From: Spongiibacteraceae bacterium UBA5047
GTDB lineage: Bacteria > Pseudomonadota > Gammaproteobacteria > Pseudomonadales > Spongiibacteraceae
NCBI GenBank assembly: GCA_002415025.1
Contig: DIBR01000032.1
Location: forward strand, 27,173-52,699
DNA: 25,527 nt
Reading direction: 5' to 3'
This document shows, in pieces, positions 6,682 through 14,425 of the stretch (positions within the stretch are counted from its first letter, which is position 1; each line of letters begins with the position of its first letter). Made by a program: the position numbers and the translations under genes. The notes beneath the pieces were generated by a model. It did not search any database and was not told the origin of the DNA. It worked only from the letters and a program-made list of their open reading frames with translations.

Positions 6682-8349
6682 ATGAAGAAAAAGATAGCGG
6701 TGGTTTTGATCGGATTGGCGGGGTTTGGCGCGCTCGCTTGGGTGTATCGAATTGACCTGTTGCTGATGATGGTGAAATATCAGTCGCAACGTGAATTCGA
6801 GGTTTCTGTCAATCGCGAGATTACCTGGCCGGCGGGCCCGGAAAAGGCGGCGACGCCCGTTGATGAGCGCCCTCCGAATGTCGTGCTCATTGTGGCAGAC
6901 GATCTGGGTTATAACGATATTTCCACCTTTGGCGGCGGTGTGGCCGGTGGTCGCGTGCACACGCCGAGTATTGACCAGCTTGCCGCTGACGGCGCGGTAT
7001 TTAGACAGGCTTATGCAGGTAGTGCTACCTGCGCACCCTCCCGGGCAATGATCATGACGGGGCGTTACCCAACCCGAACCGGATTTGAATTTACCCCGAC
7101 ACCCGACAGTATGGCGCCGATGATGAACTTTATCGGTAACGCGATGGATAGACGACTTCCCCCAACAGTTTTCAACGAGCAGGCTGCAGAAGATGCGCTG
7201 CCCTATGAGTTGCAGGGTTTGCCAAGTGAGGAGGTCACTGTTGCCGAAGTCCTGAAAACCAGGGGCTATCGCACGGCGCATATCGGTAAATGGCATTTGG
7301 GGCGCAGTGCAGGGTTTGCGCCGAATGATCAGGGCTTTGATGATAGCCTGCTTATGGCCAGTGGCCTGTTCTTGCCTGAGAATGACCCGAACGTGGTCAA
7401 TGCCAGACTCTCGTTTGACCCGATTGACCAGTTTCTTTGGGCCAAAATGGATTACGCAGCCTCGTTCAACAATGGCGGTGATGAGCGCTTCCGTCCCAAG
7501 GGCTATCTGACAGACTACTGGACCGATGAATCGATCAAGTTCATTCGCGCCAACCGACACCAACCGTTTTTTTTATATCTGGCGCACTGGGCAACACACA
7601 CACCTTTGCAGGCTACGCGCGAAGACTACGAGGCTGTGGGTGACATAAAACCGCATCGATTGCGCGTCTATGCCGCGATGGTTCGCGCTTTGGACCGCAG
7701 CGTCGCGCGCATCACCGAGACATTAGAGGCCGAAGGTTTGGCGGATAACACAATCATTGTCTTTACCAGCGATAATGGTGGCGCCGGCTATATAGGATTG
7801 CCGGAGGTAAATGCACCTTACCGCGGCTGGAAATTGACGGCCTTTGAAGGCGGCATTCGTGTCCCCTTGTTTATTAAATGGCCGCAGCGCATACCAAAAG
7901 GTGCGGTGCTGGAAACGCCGGCTGCTCATATTGACTTGCTGCCGACCATCGCCAGTGTTGTGGGTGCGGGTAACCCGGAAGGTGTTGATATTGACGGCAT
8001 AGATTTGCTGCCCCTGGCAAGCGGTCAAGCCGCAGACAATCAGTCTCGCACCCTGTTTTGGCAAAGCGGCTACTACCGTATCGTTCGTCATGGCGACTGG
8101 AAGCTGCAGGTCTCGGAGCGGCCACAGAAACAGTGGTTGTATAACCTGGCCGACGACCCCACAGAGCAACGCAATCTGGCGCAGCAGCGTCCCGACAAAG
8201 TAAAGGAGCTGGTCGCTCTGCTGAATCAACATAAGAAGAATGCAAGGCCGCCTCTGTACCCCTATGTGTTGGAAGCCGCCGTCGCGATCGACAAAACCCT
8301 GGCAGAAGAATTTGTACCCGGCGATGAGTACATCTATTGGCCGAACTAA
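6682..8349 (+). CDS. Sulfatase, formylglycine-dependent, second type
   Basis: A 555-residue type I sulfatase with one N-terminal hydrophobic segment (MKKKIAVVLIGLAGFGALAW), so exported or membrane-anchored. The metal-binding pair is in VADDLGYND (Asp73-Asp74), and the formylglycine site is CAPSR with Cys117 and Arg121 followed by AMIMTGRYPTRTGFEF, a classic sulfatase block. GKWHLGR and FTSDNGGAGYIG supply the remaining signature segments. It differs from the sulfatase at 2025 in the post-signature region and lacks its C-terminal membrane segment, so the two are not recent duplicates. The ATG at 6682 is preceded by GAGGCGAG. It is followed by a DsbA-like gene after 50 nt and is probably controlled by the palindrome just upstream. 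It probably hydrolyses an organic sulfate ester; the exact substrate is unknown. Confidence 0.93.
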   Translation: MKKKIAVVLIGLAGFGALAWVYRIDLLLMMVKYQSQREFEVSVNREITWPAGPEKAATPVDERPPNVVLIVADDLGYNDISTFGGGVAGGRVHTPSIDQLAADGAVFRQAYAGSATCAPSRAMIMTGRYPTRTGFEFTPTPDSMAPMMNFIGNAMDRRLPPTVFNEQAAEDALPYELQGLPSEEVTVAEVLKTRGYRTAHIGKWHLGRSAGFAPNDQGFDDSLLMASGLFLPENDPNVVNARLSFDPIDQFLWAKMDYAASFNNGGDERFRPKGYLTDYWTDESIKFIRANRHQPFFLYLAHWATHTPLQATREDYEAVGDIKPHRLRVYAAMVRALDRSVARITETLEAEGLADNTIIVFTSDNGGAGYIGLPEVNAPYRGWKLTAFEGGIRVPLFIKWPQRIPKGAVLETPAAHIDLLPTIASVVGAGNPEGVDIDGIDLLPLASGQAADNQSRTLFWQSGYYRIVRHGDWKLQVSERPQKQWLYNLADDPTEQRNLAQQRPDKVKELVALLNQHKKNARPPLYPYVLEAAVAIDKTLAEEFVPGDEYIYWPN

Positions 8350-8351
8350 AT

Positions 8352-8368
8352 CACCGTATGTTACGGTG
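8352..8368 (+). other. Small hairpin between sulfatase and DsbA-like gene
   Basis: CACCGTA and TACGGTG form a perfect 7-bp stem with a 3-nt loop, immediately after the sulfatase stop. No T-run follows, so it is not a convincing terminator. It could protect the sulfatase mRNA end or attenuate the downstream gene, which starts 31 nt later without a strong ribosome site. Confidence 0.4.
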
Positions 8369-8399
8369 CGGAAGCGTTTATAGACGATAACAGACCATT

Positions 8400-9782
8400 A
8401 TGAGCCAACAACAATTTTCCAATCAGGGCGGCGCCGCAAACTCGGACCCCAATGTGCTTGTGCGCTGGCTGACCTCGGCCATGATGACACGGCTGTTTAC
8501 GCCGGAAAAAATGATGGCGCGGCGGGCCAATGCCGAAGCGCGGCGAAAGAAGGCCGGTGAACCACATCGCGTTCGGTATTTTCATCAGGTTGATGATGGC
8601 TACAGTCATCTGGCGGCGCAGATCCTGCCGAAACTGGTTGAGCGCTACGATATAGAGCTGGAGTGCTATCTGGTCCCCGGACCTGACGGTAACAACCTGC
8701 CCGAGCCTGGCCTGCTGCTAGGGTTGTCGCGTTACGATGCCTTTCATGTGGCGCCGGAATACGGGTTGGACTTTCCCCGGCACGACCAGCCCTTGCCAGA
8801 AGACTTGCGCGCACAGGCCACTGCGATTCTGGCCGCGCAGGATAGCACCGGGTTTATAGAAAACGCGGCTGCAGTGGGCAAGGCGATGTGGTCCGGAGAC
8901 GCCAATGCGCTGAAAGAACTCGCGGCAGGTCTTGGGTCTGCGACGCAAGACGATGTCTCGGCGGCGTTGGAAAAGGGCGCGGCATTGAGAGCGTCCCTCA
9001 AACATTATTCCGGCGCCATGTTCCATTATGGCGACGAGTGGTATTGGGGCGTGGACCGGCTCTATCACCTTGAACGCAGGCTGGCTTCGCTCGGCGTCTC
9101 TCGTAATCCGGAGGCGCCACTGCTGGTAGACCGCCCGTCACTGGATGCTGGAAACCTCAAGGACAATGGCAGTCTTACGCTGGAAGTCTATCCTTCATTG
9201 CGCAGCCCCTATACGGCAATTTCTTTCGACCGCGCGGTTCAGTTGGCTCGCGATACCGGTGTCAAACTCTCGGTCAGGCCGGTGTTGCCTATGGTGATGC
9301 GCGGTGTGCCTGCCACCCGTGAGAAGGGTATGTACATTTTTATGGATGCTGCCCGCGAAGCGCAGGCAGCCGGCGTGCCTTATGGTAATTTCAAAGACCC
9401 GATTGGCGAACCGGTACGAAAAGCCTACTCACTTTACCCCTGGGCGGTAGAGCAGGGGCGCGATGTGGAATTTATTTCCAGCTTTCTGAGTGGCGCCTTT
9501 GCCGAGGGTATCAACACCAATCGGCTCGCGGGCCTGAAAACGGTGGTAGAGAATGCCGGTCTCGACTGGAAAGTCGCCAGAGAACTGATCGGGCAAAGTG
9601 GTTGGGAGGAGCGCCTCGAAGAAAATCGCCGGGCGATGTATGAGGCCGGTCTCTGGGGTGTACCCAGCTTCCGTTTGCTCAATGCGCAGAGTGAACCCGT
9701 GCTTGCACTCTGGGGGCAAGACCGACTGTGGTTGTTTGCTCGGGCAATACAGCGGGAGCTTGAAAAGCGCCAACAGGCCTAG
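8400..9782 (+). CDS. Double DsbA/HCCA-isomerase-like (kappa GST-related) protein
   Basis: A 460-residue protein that appears to contain two DsbA-type thioredoxin-fold modules. The N-terminal one (about residues 55-220) begins HRVRYFHQVDDGYSHLAAQIL and has no CxxC. The C-terminal one (about 255-455) begins LEVYPSLRSPYTAISFDRAV, carries a cis-Pro-type GVPSF segment and ends ALWGQDRLWLFARAI, the pattern of 2-hydroxychromene-2-carboxylate isomerases and kappa-class GSTs, where a Ser rather than Cys activates glutathione. A glutathione-dependent isomerase or transferase role is therefore more likely than disulfide oxidation, and no signal peptide is seen, so it should be cytoplasmic. It follows the second sulfatase, probably in one transcript. 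Substrate not identifiable. Confidence 0.82.
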   Translation: MSQQQFSNQGGAANSDPNVLVRWLTSAMMTRLFTPEKMMARRANAEARRKKAGEPHRVRYFHQVDDGYSHLAAQILPKLVERYDIELECYLVPGPDGNNLPEPGLLLGLSRYDAFHVAPEYGLDFPRHDQPLPEDLRAQATAILAAQDSTGFIENAAAVGKAMWSGDANALKELAAGLGSATQDDVSAALEKGAALRASLKHYSGAMFHYGDEWYWGVDRLYHLERRLASLGVSRNPEAPLLVDRPSLDAGNLKDNGSLTLEVYPSLRSPYTAISFDRAVQLARDTGVKLSVRPVLPMVMRGVPATREKGMYIFMDAAREAQAAGVPYGNFKDPIGEPVRKAYSLYPWAVEQGRDVEFISSFLSGAFAEGINTNRLAGLKTVVENAGLDWKVARELIGQSGWEERLEENRRAMYEAGLWGVPSFRLLNAQSEPVLALWGQDRLWLFARAIQRELEKRQQA

Positions 9783-9844
9783 CATTCAGGCCACTAAATA
9801 CCTGAGCTGAACGCGGTGGTCTGCTGGCGGTTATAGCGGCACTT

Positions 9845-11500
9845 TTACTGAGCGATCCAGTACACGCCGCTCTCTGCTTCGCTGTCGATAGACGAACGGT
9901 AGAACGCTTCGATTTTATCCCGCTTTAGTTTCATCGTGGGTGTTAGCAGGTCGTTCTCAACGTCCCAGGTTGTCTCCGAGATTGCGATACGATCCAGACG
10001 GGCGTGAGATTCCAATTGTTGATTGACGTCACTCAGGGTCTTCTCGAGGTTGGTCTTTATCTGCTCTTTGCTCAGGCCCTGGTCGTTGAGCACCACAATG
10101 GCCATCGGCGCCGGACGCCCGGAACCCAGCACGCAGACCTGCTCAATCAGCGAGTTAGTCGCCAGCCGGCTTTCAATGGGTACGGGCGCAACATATTTGC
10201 CTTTTGCCGTTTTAAATTGCTCTTTCACGCGGCCGGTGATTCGGTAAGCGCCGTTCTTGTCTTTGACGCCTTTGTCGCCCGTTCGAAACCAACCCTCTGC
10301 GAAGGATTCAGCGGTTGCTGTCGGGTTTTTGTAGTACTCCTCAAAAATGGCCTCGCCGCGAATCAGTACTTCTCCCTCGTCGGAGAGTTTCATTTCATTG
10401 CAGGCGAGGGGGGTGCCGATGGTGCCCATACCCTCAACGGTGAAGGGCTGGTTGGAGCAGGCAAGGCCGGACGTTTCCGTCATGCCCCAGCCCTCGGCGA
10501 TATCAACGCCGATGCGGTGGAACCATTCGAGCAGAGCCGGGGATATGGGTGCCGAGCCGGAACCATAATTACCGCATGAACCGAAGCCGAGTTTATCGCG
10601 GATGGCAGCAGCCACCGCATCGCCACCGTCGCCGGCCAGCATTTCCTGCAACTGTTCGTCAGGAATTTGTGCCAGTACTTTCGCCTGGAATTTTGCCCAG
10701 AGTCTGGGCACTGAAATAAAATCGGTGGGCTGGCAGTGGTGCAGTTCGTCTACAAAGGTTTCAAGCCCCTCCGAGAAGAAAAGTTCCACCTTGCCGTAGA
10801 TGGATGTTATGGCGACAACAGAACGCTCGGTGATATGAGCCAGTGGCAGGTAAGACATGATACGGTGCAGCTCATCACCGCCAACCATGCGGTTTTTGGT
10901 TTCAACGGCGGCGGCGCCCAGATGACCGTGGGTCAGTACCACGCCCTTGGGTTTGCCGGTGCTGCCAGAGGTGTAGACGATAGTGGCCATATCGCCCGCT
11001 TTGGGTGAGTGGTAGCTATCCAGTGGAGTCGATGTATCCAGAATGCTTTGCCAGTCCTGTGCGCCAGTGTATTCGGCGTTGGCGTCCGGCAAGGTAATGA
11101 CGGGGATGCTGGCCAAGCTCGCTTGTGCCGCGCTGCAGTCGTCGAGTTTGCCCACAAAACACAGCTTGGCTTCGCTGTGCTCAAGCACATAGTCGATGGT
11201 CTCTGACGAGGCGGTGGAATAAATGGGTACCGGTATGATCCCTGCCAGCATCATGCCGAAATCTGCCGCCAGCCAGGCATAGCTGTTCTTGGCGAGAATC
11301 GCGACCCGGTCACCCGGTTCAATACCCTGCTTTAACAGGTTATTCGCGACCCGGCTGCCTTCGTCAATCACTTCAGCGATTGTGTAGCTTTTCCAGACTC
11401 CGTTGGTGGGCTGATGCAGCCACGTGTCGTTGGGCTTGTTTTTCAGGTTGGCCTTTAGCTGCTCTACAGGCAGCACATAAGAAGTGCCGGTGGTTGCCAT
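9845..11500 (-). CDS. Long-chain-type acyl-CoA synthetase (AMP-binding)
   Basis: An adenylate-forming enzyme of 551 residues that activates a carboxylic acid to its CoA thioester via an acyl-AMP. Visible motifs are the phosphate loop YTSGSTGKPKG (about residues 176-186), LPLAHITER, the acyl-adenylate motif EGWGMTETSG, the ATP-ribose Asp in GWFRTGDKG, and the hinge/C-terminal region ITGRVKEQFKTAKGKYVAP. The YLPLAHITER type resembles ACSL/FadD15-like enzymes for long or bulky acids. I chose ATG at 11500 with AGGGA 9 nt upstream; a TTG two codons earlier sits too close to that site. It stands alone on the minus strand, converges on the DsbA-like gene, and lacks the 17-bp operator, although a different near-palindrome lies about 100 bp upstream. 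Confidence 0.92.
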   Translation of the reverse strand: MATTGTSYVLPVEQLKANLKNKPNDTWLHQPTNGVWKSYTIAEVIDEGSRVANNLLKQGIEPGDRVAILAKNSYAWLAADFGMMLAGIIPVPIYSTASSETIDYVLEHSEAKLCFVGKLDDCSAAQASLASIPVITLPDANAEYTGAQDWQSILDTSTPLDSYHSPKAGDMATIVYTSGSTGKPKGVVLTHGHLGAAAVETKNRMVGGDELHRIMSYLPLAHITERSVVAITSIYGKVELFFSEGLETFVDELHHCQPTDFISVPRLWAKFQAKVLAQIPDEQLQEMLAGDGGDAVAAAIRDKLGFGSCGNYGSGSAPISPALLEWFHRIGVDIAEGWGMTETSGLACSNQPFTVEGMGTIGTPLACNEMKLSDEGEVLIRGEAIFEEYYKNPTATAESFAEGWFRTGDKGVKDKNGAYRITGRVKEQFKTAKGKYVAPVPIESRLATNSLIEQVCVLGSGRPAPMAIVVLNDQGLSKEQIKTNLEKTLSDVNQQLESHARLDRIAISETTWDVENDLLTPTMKLKRDKIEAFYRSSIDSEAESGVYWIAQ

Positions 11501-11597
11501 GGACAATATTCCCTGTTGTTATCTAATGGATTTCAGGCGTATTTCCTGAGAGTACTTAATCTAGGAAAATCCCTCAATAATAATGCGTCTTACAATG

Positions 11598-11626
11598 GAT
11601 AACTGTAAATTTCATGACAGTTTATC
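11598..11626. promoter_or_regulatory. Near-palindrome upstream of acyl-CoA synthetase
   Basis: GATAACTGT (11598-11606) and ACAGTTTATC (11617-11626) are inverted copies differing by one inserted base, separated by 10 bp. The element lies in the 162-nt gap between two minus-strand genes, about 98 bp upstream of the acyl-CoA synthetase start. It does not fit the 7-bp-spaced operator of the other promoters. It could be an operator for a different regulator or a weak hairpin at the 3' end of the upstream transcript. The AT-rich stretch 11520-11600 is a plausible promoter region, but I cannot assign -35 and -10 elements. Confidence 0.4.
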
Positions 11627-11662
11627 TGCCCGTGAGCAGGAATTTGAGTCGTGCCTGCAACA

Positions 11663-12244
11663 TTAGATCAATAGCTCGGCTACACACGCCAGTAACAGCG
11701 TCGCCAGCGCTGCCGCCAGCTTTGGTCCCCCCAACATAAACCATTGTGAAGCGGGAAAGGCGATGGTGCTCGCCACGGCGTCCAGTTTTAATTGGTGATG
11801 CTCGCTGCCCAGCGTTGCAGGGAGTATCTCCAACAGGTCACGCCGGCTGCGATAACGGATTGCGCCCATTGCGGCCCAGTCACTGTGCTGTTCGCAATTG
11901 ACGTGCTCAATATTGGCCCCACTGCGACGGGCAACCAAGATTGGGTGTCCGGCCTTGCGCAGCAGTTGGCCAAGAAAAATTTTCTGGTAAGCGGCCAGTT
12001 GTGCGCCGGATTCCCTTGCGGGGCTTTTAAGCTTGATTAAATTAACCATGACAAAGTCACGCCCGTCGTCTTTGGCAAAAAAATCCCGAAGCCCGCTTGC
12101 GCGCTCGGGCTCGACGCCTTGTGAAGTTGCCCATGCCAGAAAATCGTCGGCTTCCTGCAGCGTGATTTTGCGCCGAGGTCTGGCATACCAAAGCCAAAAC
12201 AGCATGTAGCACAGTACAGCAGTAACCCATATTGGCAGCGTCAT
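11663..12244 (-). CDS. TM-flanked DUF1330-like (ferredoxin-fold) protein, second copy
   Basis: A 193-residue paralog of the 5940-6569 protein with the same plan: an N-terminal membrane segment (about residues 4-20, ending WYARPRRK), a soluble middle, and a C-terminal hydrophobic tail (about residues 172-193). Conserved elements are RDFVMVNLIKLK, GHPILVARR and MGAIRYRSRRDLLEIL, aligning with EFLMVNLMDFRD, SHPMLLGPV and VVIIRYRSVRDMLEML in the other copy. It is a single-gene unit, divergent from the FATP-type acyl-CoA synthetase, with the palindrome at 12328-12344 between them; a minus-strand TTGACA forms part of that palindrome. That both copies sit beside the same operator and opposite a catabolic enzyme suggests a shared, still unknown, role at the membrane. 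Confidence 0.72.
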   Translation of the reverse strand: MTLPIWVTAVLCYMLFWLWYARPRRKITLQEADDFLAWATSQGVEPERASGLRDFFAKDDGRDFVMVNLIKLKSPARESGAQLAAYQKIFLGQLLRKAGHPILVARRSGANIEHVNCEQHSDWAAMGAIRYRSRRDLLEILPATLGSEHHQLKLDAVASTIAFPASQWFMLGGPKLAAALATLLLACVAELLI

Positions 12245-12327
12245 AAGGTTGCACCCCGTGTCCGTGTTGTTGTTAGCGAGGCTTACTGTTGTGCGCCTGG
12301 TTCGCTGAATTCAATATCTTTACAAAA

Positions 12328-12344
12328 TGACATTGTGAGTGTCA
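12328..12344. promoter_or_regulatory. Putative operator, copy B of the shared 17-bp palindrome
   Basis: TGACATTGTGAGTGTCA has arms TGACA and TGTCA separated by 7 bp. It lies in the 172-nt divergent region between the second DUF1330-like gene and the FATP-type acyl-CoA synthetase. Read on the minus strand, its right arm forms a consensus TTGACA (12345-12340), with TAAAGA 17 bp further on as a weak -10, so a repressor bound here would cover the -35 box of the minus-strand gene. A TATATT follows on the plus strand at 12346-12351. Confidence 0.72.
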
Positions 12345-12416
12345 ATATATTGAGATTGAAGCGGTGAGTGGTCGTATCCGCTGCTTTGTTATCGATAGTA
12401 GCCATTGAAGAGACGG

Positions 12417-14237
12417 ATGATGCGCAGGAATCGTGGAATACAGGAGTTTGGACGGGTTTTGAAGGAAGCCAGGCACATCCTGCCCGCACTGACCTATAAA
12501 ATGCCGGAGGGTGAAGATCCTGCCTCATTGGGGCGACAATTTCAGGAGTCGGCGGAACAGTATGCTGAACTGCCGCTATTGCTGCACGAGGGCCGCGAGT
12601 GGACCTATGGGGCATTTAATGCTCAGGTTAATCAGCTTGCACACCACTTTCTGGAGCTTGGTTTTCAACGGGGCGAGCCCGTCGCGGTGTTTATGGAAAC
12701 TCGCGCAGAATTTCTCAAGGTTTTCCTGGCTTTGGCCAAGTTGGGTGTTCCCGCGAGTCTGATCAATAACAGTCTTACCGGAGACAGTTTGGCACATTGC
12801 ATTCGGTCTCCGGGCAATCGGCGGGTGATTGTGGGAGAAGAGCGGGCATTAACGCTGGGCGCTGTAATGGATCAACTGTCAGCTGAGGGTGAAATGCGCT
12901 GTTATTGGCTGCGCGACCGGGGAGAGGCTAACTGCCCTGCGTGGGCAAGTGATATTAGTGACGGCTACCGCACCTGCTCACCGGAAAACCCGCCGGTAAC
13001 GGGGACGATTCTTGCCAAAGAAGTTGCGGCGTATATTTTTACTTCCGGAACCACCGGCCTACCCAAAGCTGCTATTGTCAATCACAGGCGTATACTGGCG
13101 GCGGGCCACGGATTGGGTCGCTTGGGCCTGCAATTACAGTCGAGTGATCGTATTTATCTCTGCCTTCCCCTGTACCACATTACCGGACTGGGCCCCGGAT
13201 TCTGCGGGGCGATTTCCAATGGCGCATCCATTTTTCTAAGGCGTAGTTTCTCGGCATCAGCTTTCTGGCGAGACATTCAGGCGTCGAAATCCAACTGCTT
13301 TGTATACGTGGGAGAGCTATGTCGCTATCTGACATTGCAACCGGAGTGCGCAGAGGAGCGCGATAACCCGTTGCAAAAAATGATCGGGAATGGTCTCCGG
13401 CCGGATGTTTGGGAGGCCTTTAGAGACCGGTTCGGGGTGGAGCGGATCTGTGAAATCTACGGCTCTAGCGAAGGGAATCTCGTGATGGCCAATGCTCTGA
13501 ACAAGGAATTCACTATTGGCACGCCCATGACCACAGCGGCGGTTGTTCAGTACGATGTCGACAACGACTGTGTTATCCGCAATTCAAAGGGGCGCTGCGT
13601 TAAAGCCGAAGTAGGCGACGCAGGTTTACTGCTAGGGAGAATTGATAAGAAGGCGAAGTTCGATGGCTATATCAACGCCGAGGCCACGAACAACAAAATA
13701 CTGACGGATGTTTTTAAACCAGGGGATCGCTGGTTTAACACCGGAGATTTGGTGCGCCAGATTGATGTCGGTTTTGCGCTCGGCCTAAAACATTATCAGT
13801 TTGTCGACCGAACTGGGGACACCTTTCGCTGGCGTGCGGAAAACGTGTCCACCAATGAGGTTGCTGAAGTTCTGAATCAGCACCCCCAAATCAATATGGC
13901 CAACGTCTACGGTGTGGAGGTGCCGGGGATCGAAGGTCGTGCAGGCATGGTGGCCTTCGAACATGAGAATGCTGAGCAATTCGATATTATAGCTTTTCAA
14001 ACACTGGTCGAGCGCGACCTGCCAGCGTATGCGCAGCCGGTGTTTGTCCGCATACAGACGACGATCGAAACCACGGCCACCTTCAAACTTGTTAAAGGCC
14101 GACTGCGCAAGGAGGCTTATCACCTGGATGAAGTGGGTGATGACGTAATTTTTGTTCGTAAACCTCGGTCCAAAGGCTATGAGCGACTGGACCGTGAGTA
14201 TTACGAATCCTTGTGCCGGGGTGAAGGTGGGTTCTGA
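12417..14237 (+). CDS. FATP/FadD6-type (very-)long-chain acyl-CoA synthetase
   Basis: A 606-residue adenylate-forming enzyme of the fatty acid transport protein/very-long-chain synthetase branch. Motifs: YIFTSGTTGLPKAAI (about residues 206-220), YLCLPLYHITG, CEIYGSSEGNLVM, WFNTGDLVRQ and the extended FVDRTGDTFRWRAENVSTNEV block typical of FATP/FadD6 proteins. Relatives activate very long-chain fatty acids or bile-acid/sterol side chains to CoA thioesters, so a bulky lipid substrate is plausible but unproven. GAAGAG before the tandem ATG codons (12417 and 12420) supports this start; a TTG at 12405 is less likely. It is divergent from the TM-flanked DUF1330-like gene across the copy B operator. 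It differs in subfamily from the synthetase at 9845, so the two probably take different substrates. Confidence 0.93.
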   Translation: MMRRNRGIQEFGRVLKEARHILPALTYKMPEGEDPASLGRQFQESAEQYAELPLLLHEGREWTYGAFNAQVNQLAHHFLELGFQRGEPVAVFMETRAEFLKVFLALAKLGVPASLINNSLTGDSLAHCIRSPGNRRVIVGEERALTLGAVMDQLSAEGEMRCYWLRDRGEANCPAWASDISDGYRTCSPENPPVTGTILAKEVAAYIFTSGTTGLPKAAIVNHRRILAAGHGLGRLGLQLQSSDRIYLCLPLYHITGLGPGFCGAISNGASIFLRRSFSASAFWRDIQASKSNCFVYVGELCRYLTLQPECAEERDNPLQKMIGNGLRPDVWEAFRDRFGVERICEIYGSSEGNLVMANALNKEFTIGTPMTTAAVVQYDVDNDCVIRNSKGRCVKAEVGDAGLLLGRIDKKAKFDGYINAEATNNKILTDVFKPGDRWFNTGDLVRQIDVGFALGLKHYQFVDRTGDTFRWRAENVSTNEVAEVLNQHPQINMANVYGVEVPGIEGRAGMVAFEHENAEQFDIIAFQTLVERDLPAYAQPVFVRIQTTIETTATFKLVKGRLRKEAYHLDEVGDDVIFVRKPRSKGYERLDREYYESLCRGEGGF

Positions 14238-14368
14238 CGACGCTGCTTAGTTTTATACGTTGTTTACGCTTTTCTGTTGTCGTTGGCAGTGTCGGGTTGC
14301 GTTATACCCTATGTCAACGAGCGAGTACCGCAGATGCCATCAAAAATATAAACTCGGAATTGATATAA

Positions 14369-14385
14369 TGGCACTGTATGTGTCA
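14369..14385 (+). promoter_or_regulatory. Putative operator, copy C of the shared 17-bp palindrome
   Basis: TGGCACTGTATGTGTCA has arms TGGCA and TGTCA separated by 7 bp. A perfect TATAAT at 14364-14369 abuts it on its left, so it would sit at the transcription start of the CurA-like/GST/dehalogenase operon, a typical repressor position. It lies 40 bp before the chosen ATG at 14426, inside the 188-nt gap after the FATP-type synthetase. An alternative ATG at 14378 falls within the palindrome, which argues against that start. Confidence 0.72.
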
Positions 14386-14425
14386 ATATAAGAAAAATCT
14401 CGACACAAATAGCAGGTTATCCACT

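Noticed and set aside
6670..7563. Long minus-strand open frame (297 codons) antisense to the second sulfatase
   Set aside because: Its translation has no recognisable motifs and lies fully opposite the conserved catalytic part of a clear sulfatase; it is a by-product of that gene's codon usage.
9776..9792. GGCCT/AGGCC inverted repeat at the end of the DsbA-like gene as a terminator
   Set aside because: The stem is only 5 bp, part of it is coding, and no T-run follows on either strand.
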